DNA of 27,103 nt from Citromicrobium sp. (GCA_003248395.1 QFNA01000050.1:1-27103), one strand, 5' to 3'. Numbered from the stretch's first letter, positions 1 to 8,465 are shown. Notes: a model not told the origin generated them from the letters alone. Translations and numbers: made by a program.

Positions 1-483
1 CCGGCCAGCGCCGACTGGACGATGGTCCACGCCATCACCCGGCAGGAAAGCCAGTTCGCGCAGAACGCGATCAGCCACGCCGGCGCCAGGGGGCTGATGC
101 AGTTGATGCCCGGCACCGCGCGCGAACAGGCCGGGAAGCTCGGCATGAACTACATGTCGTCCAACCTGATCGATTCGCCCAGCTACAACATCCAGCTCGG
201 CAACGCCTATTTCGCGCGCATGATGGATTATTTCGGCGGCTCCTACCCGCTCGCCATCGCCGCCTACAACGCCGGTCCGGGTAACGTGAACAAATGGCTG
301 CGCGCCAATGGCGATCCGCGCACCAGCGCGATCGGCTATGTCGAATGGATCGAGAAAATTCCGATCTACGAGACGAAGAACTACGTCCAGCGCGTGATCG
401 AGAATGCGGCCGTTTACGAACAGCTCAACCCCGATCGTGCGCGGCTCGGCCGTCCGCGGCTGGCGAGTGACTTCCTGCGCTGA
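1..483 (+). CDS. Lytic transglycosylase, SLT family (5' truncated by window edge)
   Basis: The frame is open from base 1, so only the C-terminal part of about 160 residues is present. It carries the SLT (goose-lysozyme-like) catalytic fold. The catalytic Glu lies in RQESQF near the start, followed by GARGLMQLMPGTA, an NIQLGNAYF segment and AIAAYNAGPGNVNKWL, the standard motif series of soluble lytic murein transglycosylases. Such enzymes cleave the MurNAc-GlcNAc bond of periplasmic peptidoglycan and leave 1,6-anhydro ends. The tail (WIEKIPIYETKNYVQRV) is also typical of the Slt70-like branch. Any signal peptide and the helical superhelix domain would lie upstream of the window. The next gene starts 22 bp downstream with its own Shine-Dalgarno sequence, so the two could be co-transcribed. 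The family call is firm. The exact subfamily is not determined because the N-terminus is missing. Confidence 0.93.
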   Translation, partial: PASADWTMVHAITRQESQFAQNAISHAGARGLMQLMPGTAREQAGKLGMNYMSSNLIDSPSYNIQLGNAYFARMMDYFGGSYPLAIAAYNAGPGNVNKWLRANGDPRTSAIGYVEWIEKIPIYETKNYVQRVIENAAVYEQLNPDRARLGRPRLASDFLR

Positions 484-505
484 CCTGGGCTAAGGAGCGG
501 TTCCC

Positions 506-1108
506 ATGACCGCTCCGGCCACCCCCCTCCCCCAGACCAGGAAAACCGTCACCCTGCCCGGTGATGTAAACCGGGCCACGGCCTTTGAGCAAAAAGCGCG
601 AAAAACCGCCAAAAAAGCCCGACCCGCCGCGCTCCTCGCCCTGCTCGTCGCCGCATGTGTTTCATCAACTAACCTCTCCGCACGCGAAAACCTCGGCATC
701 TATTCGCAGTGGGGTGTCTTCCGCACTCCGTCTCCCAAGTCCTGCTACGCCATCGCAACACCCGAAACAGTATCCCGCGGCGGCACAGACAAACCCTACG
801 TGTCGATCACCAACTGGCCCGCACGCAAGATCCGCTCTCAAATCTACTTCCGGCTATCGCGCACACCCCTGCGCTCGACGTCGGTTACAGTAACAGTGGG
901 AGGGAAGTCCTTCTCGCTCCTCTCGCGAGGAAATAACGCGTGGCCCAAGGATGCCGCGGCCGACGCTGCGATCATCGCTTCCATGCGTACTTCCCGGAAA
1001 ATGACGATCACTGCCCGAACAACGCGAGGTCGACGCTTCACCGAAACTTACGACCTCGAAGGTGCTGCCAGCGCTCTCGATGCGGTATCCCTGGCTTGCG
1101 CACAATAA
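506..1108 (+). CDS. Hypothetical protein, invasion-associated-locus-B-like, membrane-anchored or secreted
   Basis: This is a 200-residue protein. The start ATG at 506 has GGAG about 9 nt upstream. Residues 1-40 are basic and polar. A hydrophobic stretch at about 41-52 (ALLALLVAACVSS) follows and could be a signal anchor or, with its Cys, an atypical lipoprotein signal. The rest (about 60-200) looks like a small exported beta-rich domain, with a YSQWGVFR motif, the paired cysteines in SCYAI and SLACAQ, and short repeated strands. This resembles the small IalB-like proteins that often sit near rlmN in sphingomonads. The resemblance is from memory of the family and no function is established. 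The gene is convergent with the outer-membrane barrel gene and separated from it by a strong hairpin. Confidence 0.8.
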   Translation: MTAPATPLPQTRKTVTLPGDVNRATAFEQKARKTAKKARPAALLALLVAACVSSTNLSARENLGIYSQWGVFRTPSPKSCYAIATPETVSRGGTDKPYVSITNWPARKIRSQIYFRLSRTPLRSTSVTVTVGGKSFSLLSRGNNAWPKDAAADAAIIASMRTSRKMTITARTTRGRRFTETYDLEGAASALDAVSLACAQ

Positions 1109-1112
1109 AAAA

Positions 1113-1138
1113 GGGCCGGAAACTTTCGTTTCCGGCCC
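1113..1138 (-). terminator. Intrinsic terminator for the beta-barrel gene
   Basis: A perfect 11-bp inverted repeat (GGGCCGGAAAC / GTTTCCGGCCC) encloses a TTTC tetraloop between two convergent genes. Read on the minus strand it is followed at once by six T residues (complement of AAAAAA at 1107-1112), the classic intrinsic terminator form, so it mainly ends the minus-strand barrel gene. On the plus strand the downstream sequence lacks a T tract but the hairpin may still help end transcription from the 506 gene. Confidence 0.88.
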
Positions 1139-1161
1139 AGCATTTGTTCCAATCTCAAGGA

Positions 1162-1830
1162 TTAGAAGCGGTAACCGAAGCCCGCCATGACCTGATGACG
1201 GTCGGTATCGATTTCACCGACTTCCACGTCCGGAACATCGTTCTCGAAATCCACCTCAGCATCGCTGTAGTTCGAATAACGATACTCGAGCTTTGCAAAG
1301 CTGTTCGTTCCCAGAGCGTATTCCAGACCCGCACCGACGCGGTAGCCATCGGTGTCCAGCTTGGAGTTATACTCCTCGCCATCATACGAGCTGTTCAGGT
1401 TGTAACGCGCGTTGGTGTAGCCGCCTTTGGCGTAGACGAGCATGTCGGGGGCTGCGAGGACACCGACGCGTGCACCGACGTAGAGATCACGTCCGGTCTC
1501 GACGTTGCCGAGCCCGAAATTCTCGGAGTCACCATTGTCGACCTCGGTTTCAGCGGTCGAGTCGGTCCATTCGCCTTCGACACCCAAGACGACGCCACCG
1601 GCGTTGAAGTCATAGCCGACGCCGACGCCATAGTTGAAGCCATCGATCGACTGATCGTTGTCTTCGTTCGTGTCGTCATCGATCGTGCTGCCTGCACGGC
1701 TAACGTCGTAGCCGAGAAGCACTTCGGCACGGGGGCCGGTAAACGTTCCGTCCGTGGCGGACTGGGCCATGGCGGGTGTTGCAACTGCAAACATCGAGCC
1801 TGCGACCAGAAGAGCTGCAGTGGTTTTCAT
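1162..1830 (-). CDS. Outer membrane beta-barrel protein (OmpA-like/opacity family)
   Basis: This is a 222-residue protein. A Sec signal peptide (residues 1-22, ending ATPAMA before QSATDG) is followed by alternating amphipathic strands, and the protein ends in GFGYRF, the terminal aromatic residue recognised by the BAM complex. It is therefore a small outer-membrane barrel of about 8 strands, similar to the OmpA transmembrane or Opa/Lom families. There is no C-terminal peptidoglycan-binding domain. The loops are rich in Asp, Glu and Asn (DDDTNEDND and similar), suggesting acidic surface loops. I chose the ATG at 1830 over one 7 codons upstream because GGAG lies 8 nt before it and the signal peptide begins exactly there. 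The gene is monocistronic and ends in a strong terminator. Ligand or pore function cannot be told. Confidence 0.9.
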   Translation of the reverse strand: MKTTAALLVAGSMFAVATPAMAQSATDGTFTGPRAEVLLGYDVSRAGSTIDDDTNEDNDQSIDGFNYGVGVGYDFNAGGVVLGVEGEWTDSTAETEVDNGDSENFGLGNVETGRDLYVGARVGVLAAPDMLVYAKGGYTNARYNLNSSYDGEEYNSKLDTDGYRVGAGLEYALGTNSFAKLEYRYSNYSDAEVDFENDVPDVEVGEIDTDRHQVMAGFGYRF

Positions 1831-1838
1831 TTCAAGTA

Positions 1839-1842
1839 CTCC
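1839..1842 (-). promoter_or_regulatory. Ribosome binding site setting the barrel-gene start
   Basis: On the minus strand GGAG is followed by an 8-nt spacer and then the ATG at 1830. The upstream in-frame ATG at 1851 has no comparable site, so this decides the start. Confidence 0.7.
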
Positions 1843-1988
1843 ATTATCCATTATCCCGCAGTCAAATTTCGACCGCGTGGACCTAGAGAACGGAGAAAAT
1901 CCGAGCGGGTTTCATTAACCTAACGCAACAAGAAATCGTTGTATTTTCGCCACAATAAGGACGACGAAGCGACTGTGAGCGTCGGCGA

Positions 1989-2019
1989 ATTGTGCAGGAG
2001 CGAAAACATCTACTGTCAA
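1989..2019 (-). promoter_or_regulatory. Possible promoter for the beta-barrel gene
   Basis: On the minus strand a consensus -35 box TTGACA (2014-2019) is followed by weak -10 candidates, TGCACA at 17 nt or CACAAT at 19 nt. It would give a 5' untranslated region of about 155 nt. The 284-bp divergent region 1831-2114 otherwise shows no gene. The call is tentative because the -10 box is poor. Confidence 0.3.
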
Positions 2020-2114
2020 ACCGCCCTACCCTGTCGGGTCCGGGAACGCTATCCGATGATGCATCTTCCGCGATCTTTCCAACGCGTCGTCGAGTTTCTA
2101 TATGCGTTGGCCCC

Positions 2115-3356
2115 ATGGCCAATTCGACACTAATGAGCATTCCCGGGAAGATCGATCCGGTTCCCGTCGCGCGCGACATTACGCCGCGCGACGATGGGCG
2201 CGTTGATCTGACCGGATTGCACAGAACCCGCCTGATCGAGCTTTTCGAGGAAGCCGGTCTCGATGCGAAACAGTCGAAACTTCGCGCGAAGCAGGTCTTT
2301 CACTGGATTTACCATCGTGGTGTGACCGATTTCGATTCGATGACCGATATTTCCAAGGCCATGCGCCCTTGGCTTTCGGAGCGGTTCGTCATTGGTCGAC
2401 CCTCCGTCATCGAGGCTCAGCATTCGACAGACGGAACCAGGAAATGGTTGCTACGAACGTCAGACGGTCATGACTTCGAAATGGTCTTCATCCCCGATGC
2501 TGACCGTGGAACGCTCTGCGTATCGAGCCAGGTCGGTTGTACGCTCAATTGCAGTTTCTGCCACACCGGCACGATGCGCCTGGTCAGAAACCTGACGCCT
2601 GGCGAGATCGTCGGTCAAGTCATGCTTGCCCGCGACTCTCTCGGTGAGTGGCCGAAAGGGAGGATGGATGGCCTGGATACTGTCGAGGACAGTGGTGAAT
2701 ACAGCTCCGACGGGCGGCTGCTGACCAACATCGTGATGATGGGCATGGGGGAGCCGCTCTACAATTTCGATAATGTGAAGCACGCCCTGCAATTGGTCAT
2801 GGACGGCAACGGCCTCGCGCTTTCCAAACGACGGATCACGTTGTCGACCAGCGGCGTGGTCCCGATGATGGAGCGCTGCGGCGAGGAGATCGGCGTAAAC
2901 CTGGCAGTCTCGCTGCACGCCGTCACCAAGGAAATCCGCGACGAGATCGTTCCTTTGAACAAAAAATACGGCATCGAGGACCTGCTCGAGGCCTGCGCGG
3001 CCTATCCTGGTTCCAGCAATGCGCGCCGCATCACCTTCGAATATGTGATGCTCAAGGACAAGAACGACAGCGATGAGCATGCAAGAGAGTTGGTTCGACT
3101 GCTCAAGCATTACAAACTGCCAGCCAAGGTCAATCTCATACCCTTCAACCCCTGGCCGGGCACGGCTTACGAGACGTCTACTTCCGAGCGGGTGCGAAGC
3201 TTTTCAAACATCGTATTCGAAGGCGGCATTTCAGCGCCGGTTCGCACCCCGCGCGGACGCGACATCGATGCCGCATGCGGTCAGTTGAAGACGACAGCCG
3301 AAAAGAAAAGCCGGGCCCAACGCGACCGTGAAGCTGCGGCGGCCACCAGCGCGTGA
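2115..3356 (+). CDS. rlmN: 23S rRNA (adenine2503-C2)/tRNA (adenine37-C2) methyltransferase RlmN
   Basis: This is a radical-SAM enzyme that methylates C2 of A2503 in 23S rRNA, and in some bacteria A37 of tRNAs, in the cytoplasm. From the start at 2115 it has 413 residues. The radical-SAM cluster motif CTLNCSFC supplies Cys142, Cys146 and Cys149. The two mechanistic cysteines are present: Cys135 in GTLCVSSQ, and about Cys388 in DAACGQL, the Cys that is transiently methylated. MMGMGEPLYNFDNV is the usual GEP motif. The frame is open upstream to 1992, but residues there (rich in Arg, Ser and Pro) resemble nothing in the family, and sphingomonad RlmN proteins begin close to SIPGKIDPVP. ATG 2115 or ATG 2133 is therefore the likely start, although neither has a strong Shine-Dalgarno sequence. 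The 3' end overlaps the next gene by 4 nt (GTGA). Confidence 0.95.
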   Translation: MANSTLMSIPGKIDPVPVARDITPRDDGRVDLTGLHRTRLIELFEEAGLDAKQSKLRAKQVFHWIYHRGVTDFDSMTDISKAMRPWLSERFVIGRPSVIEAQHSTDGTRKWLLRTSDGHDFEMVFIPDADRGTLCVSSQVGCTLNCSFCHTGTMRLVRNLTPGEIVGQVMLARDSLGEWPKGRMDGLDTVEDSGEYSSDGRLLTNIVMMGMGEPLYNFDNVKHALQLVMDGNGLALSKRRITLSTSGVVPMMERCGEEIGVNLAVSLHAVTKEIRDEIVPLNKKYGIEDLLEACAAYPGSSNARRITFEYVMLKDKNDSDEHARELVRLLKHYKLPAKVNLIPFNPWPGTAYETSTSERVRSFSNIVFEGGISAPVRTPRGRDIDAACGQLKTTAEKKSRAQRDREAAAATSA

Positions 3357-3961
3357 GCGCCGATCCGGCGACAATTGCATATTATGAGGCAAATGCGCCT
3401 CGATACACGCTAAGTTATAGCCAGGCGCCAAGCCGCCATCTAGACACATTCCTGGATCGGCTTGATGCGAGTGCCAGTGTTCTCGAACTCGGCTGCGGAG
3501 CCGGGCGGGATTCTGCTCGCATCATGGAGCGCGGCTTTGACCTCGACGCGTCCGATGGCACACCCGCGATGGTGCGCAAGGCGAATGAACGCTTCGGCAT
3601 CGGGGCGCGGGTGATGCGGTTCGACGAACTGGAAGCGATTGCGAAATACGATGCGGTATGGGCGCACGCCTGCCTGCTGCACGTTGCTCGAACCGATCTG
3701 CCGTCAGTCCTGGCGGCGATACTGCGCGCTCTTAAGCCGGACGGCTTCCATTTCGCCAACTACAAGCTTGGTTCGGGCGAAGGCCGCGATCCGTTAGGCC
3801 GTCTCACCAATTTGCCGGACAGCGAATGGATCGGACTGGTTTATCGCGAAGCCGGGTTCAAAATCGTGGCGACCGAGCGCTATCGAGGGAAGGGAGCGGA
3901 TGGCGTGCAGCGCGACTGGTATGCCCTTACCGTGCAAAAAGTAGTCACCAGGTGCGTGTGA
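3353..3961 (+). CDS. Class I SAM-dependent methyltransferase
   Basis: This is a 202-residue cytoplasmic protein with a Rossmann-type methyltransferase fold. The glycine-rich SAM motif VLELGCGAGRD lies at about 43-53, followed by an acidic second strand (DLDASDGTPAMV) and a later AVWAHACLLHV motif typical of the ubiE/TehB-like Methyltransf_11/25 families. The substrate is unknown. The start is GTG 3353, which overlaps the rlmN stop codon (GTGA), so translation is probably coupled. The stop codon overlaps the next gene in the same way. An RNA or small-molecule substrate is equally possible, and position beside rlmN is weak evidence only. Confidence 0.88.
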   Translation: MSADPATIAYYEANAPRYTLSYSQAPSRHLDTFLDRLDASASVLELGCGAGRDSARIMERGFDLDASDGTPAMVRKANERFGIGARVMRFDELEAIAKYDAVWAHACLLHVARTDLPSVLAAILRALKPDGFHFANYKLGSGEGRDPLGRLTNLPDSEWIGLVYREAGFKIVATERYRGKGADGVQRDWYALTVQKVVTRCV

Positions 3962-4608
3962 ACCTCGATGCTGTGTGCGCTGGATCAATCAGACCGCTCG
4001 CTTCTGGCAAGCGAAGTGCGATTGCCAAAGGTCCGCTCGCAGGGCCAGTACCCGTCAACATGGATGGAATTGAGGGCGATCGGCAAGCTGACCGGCGCCA
4101 TCATGGCTTTCCGGCGATGGCGGTTCACCACTTGCCATGCGAGCATTTGCGGTGGCTGGTTGCTCGCTTTGGCCTGCCGCATGATTTTGAACGACCAGGA
4201 AGCTTGGGCGAGAACTTCTCAACGACCGGATTGCTGGAAGGTGATGTTCGGATAGGCGACAGATTTCGTGCGGGAACGGCGCTTCTGGAAGTGAGCCAAC
4301 CGCGCCAGCCATGCGCGACGATCGAACATCACTTGCAATGCAAGGGAATTGTCAAAGCCATGGTGGCCGAAGCCAAAAGTGGCTGGTTTTATCGCGTTAT
4401 CGAGCCGGGTATCGTATCTGCGGGCGACATTTTGCAACCGGTCGAGCGAATGACGCATCGCTGGACTGTCAGTCGCGCATTTCAACTCGTCTACGGCAGG
4501 GATAGCGCTGATTTGGACAGTCTGGCCGAGCTTGCCGCCCTGGATCGTGTTTCCGATCGCCTATTGCGTGATATCGAGAAACGCTCTCGTCCTGTCCGGC
4601 CGAGTTGA
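3958..4608 (+). CDS. MOSC domain protein, YiiM-like
   Basis: This is a 216-residue protein of the MOSC (molybdenum cofactor sulfurase C-terminal) family, YiiM branch. It shows GIEGDRQADRRHHG, AVHHLP, a GSLGENFSTTGL motif, an IGDRFRAGTALLEVSQPRQPC segment with the conserved Cys proposed to handle sulfur or Mo ligands, and GWFYRVIEPG. E. coli YiiM is linked to reduction of 6-hydroxyaminopurine with the molybdenum cofactor. Whether that holds here is inference. The frame is open from 3826, but GTG 3958 gives a normal family N-terminus (NLDAVCAGSIRPL) and a GTGA overlap with the methyltransferase stop. It is the last gene of the rlmN set. Confidence 0.88.
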   Translation: MNLDAVCAGSIRPLASGKRSAIAKGPLAGPVPVNMDGIEGDRQADRRHHGFPAMAVHHLPCEHLRWLVARFGLPHDFERPGSLGENFSTTGLLEGDVRIGDRFRAGTALLEVSQPRQPCATIEHHLQCKGIVKAMVAEAKSGWFYRVIEPGIVSAGDILQPVERMTHRWTVSRAFQLVYGRDSADLDSLAELAALDRVSDRLLRDIEKRSRPVRPS

Positions 4609-4643
4609 TTTCAGCGGGTCGGACGCGGCACGAAACCTCTACA

Positions 4644-4674
4644 TTGTCAGATCGTTAACCAGCCCGAGCATAAT
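4644..4674 (+). promoter_or_regulatory. Possible promoter for the diguanylate cyclase gene
   Basis: TTGTCA (4644-4649) and CATAAT (4669-4674) are each one base from sigma-70 consensus, with a longer than usual 19-nt spacer. Transcription would start near 4682, about 23 nt before the ATG. It lies in the 96-bp gap after the rlmN set and so is well placed. A weak inverted repeat CCGAG/CTCGG (4664-4682) overlaps it. Confidence 0.38.
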
Positions 4675-4704
4675 AAACTCGGAAGCAGCGGGACGCAACT
4701 GGCC

Positions 4705-5904
4705 ATGTGGCTGATCAAACAGGTCGCAAGACGGACGAAGAAACCGGGTTCTCGGGGCTATTTCCTGATCGGTTGTGTGGCACTGCTCGCCATTATGCTG
4801 GCCGGAACGAGTTGGAGCGCGCGGTCTTCCGAACACGAACGCCGCGCCGCAGAGCGACAGCAAGACCGCACGCTCCTGGTACTTTTCCAGACGAACCAGC
4901 TCAGAACTGCCAGCCTCCAGATGGTTCGTGGTGAGCGGGGCTTTCTGCTGACAGGTAACGAGAACTTCCTAGCGCCCTTTCATCAGGGTCAACGGGAGGC
5001 GATAGCGAGCCTCGAAGAACTCGACGAGCTAACGAGCGGAAATCCGGCCCAAACGGCCCGCGTCGCCGACTTACAGGCCGCCTACCGACGTCTCGATCTT
5101 GTTCTGTCCCGAATGATCACGCAGCGGCGTCATGGTCTTCAGGAACTCGCTTTGGCGAGCGTGGCTCGTGGCGATGGTCGGCTGGCGATCGATTCGATCC
5201 TGGAGGGCCTCTCTTCGCTCGAGAGATCCGAGCGCGAGCTCTTGGCGAACCAGACGAGCCTCGCTGCGGCAAGGGCAACTCGCAATGAAAACTATCAGTA
5301 CTTGCTGACGTTTGTGGGATTGGCTCTGCTCATTCTTGCGGGCGCGGCGACGCTCTCGGTCCGCAGGGCGGTTCATGCCGAAGCGCAGGCGAAGCGCGAG
5401 CTACAGCGCGTTGCCATGACCGATGAAATGACCGGTCTAGCCAACCGGCGCAGTCTGCTGGAAGCTCTCGACCGGTCAATTTCTCGCGCAAAGGCCGATC
5501 CTGGACGAAAATTGTGCCTGGCGATCTTCGATATCGATCACTTCAAACAGGTGAACGACCGGTTCGGCCACCCGGCTGGTGATGATGTGCTCCGGGAAGT
5601 CGCGGGCCGCGCCACGTCTTCGCTACGCAAGCGTGACCTGGTGGGCAGAATAGGCGGCGAGGAATTCGCGGTAATCCTGCCCCGCGCCGACCTGAAGGAG
5701 GCAGAAGGCGTGTGTGAACGATTGCGAACCCAGATCGCCGGAAAGCCAGTCCGATACGAAAACTGCATCATCCCGTTTACCGCCAGTATCGGCATCGCGG
5801 AATTGCGTCCCGATGACACGGTAGGCACGCTGATGGCGCGCGCAGATGCCGCACTTTACGAAGCGAAAGATAACGGCAGAAACAGAGTTCGCCTCGCAGC
5901 CTAG
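4705..5904 (+). CDS. CHASE3-GGDEF diguanylate cyclase, inner membrane
   Basis: This 399-residue protein makes c-di-GMP from two GTP. A membrane helix lies at about 18-37. A periplasmic helical CHASE3-type sensor domain spans about 50-195 and includes the typical RGERGFLLTGNE signature. A second helix lies at about 198-218. A short linker then leads to a GGDEF domain (about 235-398). The active-site signature is GGEEF (317-321), and DIDHFKQVNDRFGH provides the metal and guanine contacts. RKRD at 308-311, five residues before the signature, is the RxxD inhibitory site, so product inhibition is expected. ATG 4705 gives the full first helix. The signal sensed is unknown. An EAL protein and a PilZ protein lie elsewhere in the window. 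Confidence 0.93.
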   Translation: MWLIKQVARRTKKPGSRGYFLIGCVALLAIMLAGTSWSARSSEHERRAAERQQDRTLLVLFQTNQLRTASLQMVRGERGFLLTGNENFLAPFHQGQREAIASLEELDELTSGNPAQTARVADLQAAYRRLDLVLSRMITQRRHGLQELALASVARGDGRLAIDSILEGLSSLERSERELLANQTSLAAARATRNENYQYLLTFVGLALLILAGAATLSVRRAVHAEAQAKRELQRVAMTDEMTGLANRRSLLEALDRSISRAKADPGRKLCLAIFDIDHFKQVNDRFGHPAGDDVLREVAGRATSSLRKRDLVGRIGGEEFAVILPRADLKEAEGVCERLRTQIAGKPVRYENCIIPFTASIGIAELRPDDTVGTLMARADAALYEAKDNGRNRVRLAA

Positions 5905-5909
5905 GCGAA

Positions 5910-5937
5910 TTGACGCCGGCACCCCGTTGGCTATCAC
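5910..5937 (+). promoter_or_regulatory. Possible promoter of the phosphatase gene, leaderless
   Basis: TTGACG (5910-5915), a 16-nt spacer and TATCAC (5932-5937) lie just ahead of the phosphatase ATG at 5944. The expected start site, about 7 nt after the -10 box, coincides with the A of the ATG. No Shine-Dalgarno sequence precedes the gene, which fits a leaderless message. The boxes are imperfect, so confidence is low. Confidence 0.3.
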
Positions 5938-5943
5938 GCAAGC

Positions 5944-6405
5944 ATGTCCAAACCCCGAGTCTTGTTCGTCTGCCTAGGCAATATCTGTCGCTCGCCCTTG
6001 GCGGAGGCTGCCTTTCGCCGAGCTGCGGTAGGTTCATGGCTCGACGTGGAGGTCGATAGCGCGGGAACGGCCGATTATCACGTGGGAGAGCCGCCGGACG
6101 AACGTGCAATTGCCGAGGCCAAGCGCCACGGCATCGACATCTCCGGCTATCGCGGGCGACAACTGGCGGCCAGCGACTTTCGCGAGTTCGACTACATCGT
6201 CGGTATGGACCGTTCGAACATGACCGATATTGCGCGAGTCGATCCGGGCGACGGCAAGGCTGAGGTGGTCATGATGCTCGACATCGTACCGGGGCATGAA
6301 GGGCGCGAAGTGGCCGATCCGTGGTATGGAGGTCAGGACAATTTCCGCGACACCTGGGACGATGTTTCGCGTGGCGCCGAGGCTCTGCTCGATCGATTGC
6401 GTTAG
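5944..6405 (+). CDS. Low-molecular-weight protein-tyrosine phosphatase
   Basis: This is a 153-residue cytoplasmic phosphatase, normal length for the family. The P-loop CLGNICRS has the nucleophile Cys10 and Arg16 (CX5R). The general acid is Asp125 in DPWYGG. It removes phosphate from phosphotyrosine. In many bacteria it is paired with a BY-kinase and an exopolysaccharide locus, but no such genes are here and a housekeeping role is equally likely. No Shine-Dalgarno sequence is visible before the ATG. Its stop codon interlocks with the recG stop on the other strand (4-nt convergent overlap, TTAG). Confidence 0.93.
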   Translation: MSKPRVLFVCLGNICRSPLAEAAFRRAAVGSWLDVEVDSAGTADYHVGEPPDERAIAEAKRHGIDISGYRGRQLAASDFREFDYIVGMDRSNMTDIARVDPGDGKAEVVMMLDIVPGHEGREVADPWYGGQDNFRDTWDDVSRGAEALLDRLR

Positions 6406-8465
6406 CCGCCGCGCAGAGTCTTCACGCCGAAATCGCGTTCGAACAGATAGAGCAGAATGCGCGCGGCCTCGCCGCGCTTGCCCTCCAATCCGCCGTCGCG
6501 CTCCATCAACAGACGGGCATCGTCGTGCGCCTTGGGCAGGAGTTCGGTGATCTGTTCGAAGCTGGCAACGGTAAACGGGGTATCGCCCGACTGGCGCGTG
6601 CCGAGGAGTTCGCCCCCGCCGCGCAGCTTGAGGTCTTCCTCGGCGAGCAGGAATCCATCCTGGCTCTCGCGCATAAGTGCGAGCCGCTTTTGCGCTGTCT
6701 CGGAAAGCGCCTCGCCGTGTAGCAGCACGCAGAAGCTCTTCTCGCTTCCCCGCCCCACGCGGCCGCGTAGCTGGTGGAGTTGGGCGAGGCCAAAGCGCTC
6801 GGCCTGCTCGATGACCATTAGCGTGGCGTTGGGTACGTCCACCCCGACTTCTATCACGGTGGTCGCCACCAGCAGGCGCGCATCGCCGCGCGCGAAGCGT
6901 TCCATCGCAGCATCCTTCAACTCGGGTGCAAGCTGGCCGTGGACCATGACCACGTCGTCGCCGAACCGCTCCTTCAATGCCGCATAGCGCGCTTCGGCGG
7001 CCGCGATTTCCTCCGGGCCATCGACCTCGCGCACCATAGGGCAGACCCAGAAAGCCTGCCGCCCTTCGGCGAATTGCACGGCCAGTCGTTCGACCAGCGC
7101 GGGGACCTTGTCCTGCCCCATCACCACCGTGTCGATCGCCTGTCGGCCGGGCGGCAGTTCGTCGAGCTTGCTCACGTCGAGCTCGCCGTATTGCGCCAGG
7201 GTAAGCGTGCGCGGGATCGGCGTGGCGGTCATCGCGAGGACGTGCGGCGCGCGGCGGCCCTTGCTGGCGAGCATCAAGCGTTGGCCGACGCCGAAACGGT
7301 GTTGTTCGTCGATCACGACCATGGCGAGATTGCGATAGGCGACCTTGTCCTGGAAGATCGCATGGGTGCCGACGACGATGTCGATGCTCCCGTCGAGCAG
7401 GCCCATAAGCGTGCTTTCCCGCGCCTTTCCCTTGTCGCGTCCGGTGAGCAGCGCGACGCGGGCACCGGTCGGTTCGGCCATGCGACGCAGGCTGTCGTAG
7501 TGCTGGCGGGCAAGGATTTCGGTCGGCGCGAGGAGCGCGCTTTGCGCCGCGACTTCGACCGCGATCAGCATGCTTTCGAGCGCGACCACCGTTTTTCCGG
7601 CACCAACATCGCCTTGCAGCAGGCGCAACATCGGCGTGTCCTGCGCCATGTCGGCTTCGATCTCTGCAATCGCACGTTTTTGTGCGCCGGTCAGGGGAAA
7701 GGGCAAATCCAGCTTCCCGCGATAGCTGCCGTCGCCGCGCAAGGGCTGCCCCTTCCGCTTGCGATTGTCGGCGCGCACCAGCATCAGCGCGAGGCTGTTG
7801 GCAAGCAGTTCGTCGTAAGCCAGCCGGTCGCGTGCAGCCTTGTTCTCGCCCTTGTGCGCGAGATGCAGGGCATCGCGCCATTGCGGCCAGTCGGACTGTT
7901 CGAACTGGGACGGCTCGATCCATTCGGGCAAATCCGGCAAATTCGCCAGCGCTTGCCTGACCAAGCCTGCCACGCGAGGCTGGGTCAGGCCTTCGGACAA
8001 GCGATACACCGGCTCGCACAATTGCTGGAGCGCATCACCACCTTCTTCGACCACGTGATCGGGATGGACGATCTGGAGCATGTCGCCATAGCGCTCCAGT
8101 TTTCCCGCCACCCAGCGCGTTGCGTCGACGGGAAGCTGCTTTTTTGCCGTATAGGAGGCGCGTCCGAAATAGGTGATCGCGATCACATTCCCGATCCCGT
8201 CGCGCGCCAGGACACGAAAGGGCGCGCGGCTGTTTCGCGAAGTCTGATGCTGCTCGACGGTGAGCTTCAGGACGATGTTCTCGCCTTCGGAGGCTTCGTC
8301 CAGATTTTCGACCGCCCGCCGACTGACGAAGCGTTCGGGGAGATGATAGGCAATATCCTTGACGCGCGTCAGCCCGAGCCTGTCGATCGGCTTCTTCAGC
8401 TTGGGGCCGACCCCGTCGAGCGAGTCCGTTTCTGCAAATAGCGGGTTGAGAACATCCGGGCGCAT
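6402..8465 (-). CDS. recG: ATP-dependent DNA helicase RecG
   Basis: This 687-residue protein has full family length. Residues about 1-150 form the wedge/OB domain that grips branched DNA. The superfamily 2 helicase core follows with Walker A GDVGAGKT (285-292), DEQH Walker B (386-389), TATPIPRTL, a motif V region (TTVIEVGVDVPNA) and QLRGRVGRG (motif VI). LLAEEDLKLRGGGELLGTRQSG is the RecG/Mfd TRG region that couples ATP use to translocation. RecG reverses stalled forks and branch-migrates recombination intermediates. ATG 8465 lies 37 bp from the divergent sdhE start. The neighbouring mfd shares the C-terminal helicase architecture, and this recG/sdhE/mfd arrangement is common in sphingomonads. 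Confidence 0.96.
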   Translation of the reverse strand: MRPDVLNPLFAETDSLDGVGPKLKKPIDRLGLTRVKDIAYHLPERFVSRRAVENLDEASEGENIVLKLTVEQHQTSRNSRAPFRVLARDGIGNVIAITYFGRASYTAKKQLPVDATRWVAGKLERYGDMLQIVHPDHVVEEGGDALQQLCEPVYRLSEGLTQPRVAGLVRQALANLPDLPEWIEPSQFEQSDWPQWRDALHLAHKGENKAARDRLAYDELLANSLALMLVRADNRKRKGQPLRGDGSYRGKLDLPFPLTGAQKRAIAEIEADMAQDTPMLRLLQGDVGAGKTVVALESMLIAVEVAAQSALLAPTEILARQHYDSLRRMAEPTGARVALLTGRDKGKARESTLMGLLDGSIDIVVGTHAIFQDKVAYRNLAMVVIDEQHRFGVGQRLMLASKGRRAPHVLAMTATPIPRTLTLAQYGELDVSKLDELPPGRQAIDTVVMGQDKVPALVERLAVQFAEGRQAFWVCPMVREVDGPEEIAAAEARYAALKERFGDDVVMVHGQLAPELKDAAMERFARGDARLLVATTVIEVGVDVPNATLMVIEQAERFGLAQLHQLRGRVGRGSEKSFCVLLHGEALSETAQKRLALMRESQDGFLLAEEDLKLRGGGELLGTRQSGDTPFTVASFEQITELLPKAHDDARLLMERDGGLEGKRGEAARILLYLFERDFGVKTLRGG

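Noticed and set aside
940..1923. A 327-codon plus-strand frame covering the beta-barrel gene
   Set aside because: The minus strand has a signal peptide, a ribosome binding site and a C-terminal Phe, so this frame is a shadow.
1992..2114. 41-residue N-terminal extension of RlmN
   Set aside because: No family similarity, and family members start near the SIPGKIDPVP motif.
6939..8441. A 500-codon frame on the plus strand opposite recG
   Set aside because: Antisense shadow of recG with biased composition and no family match.
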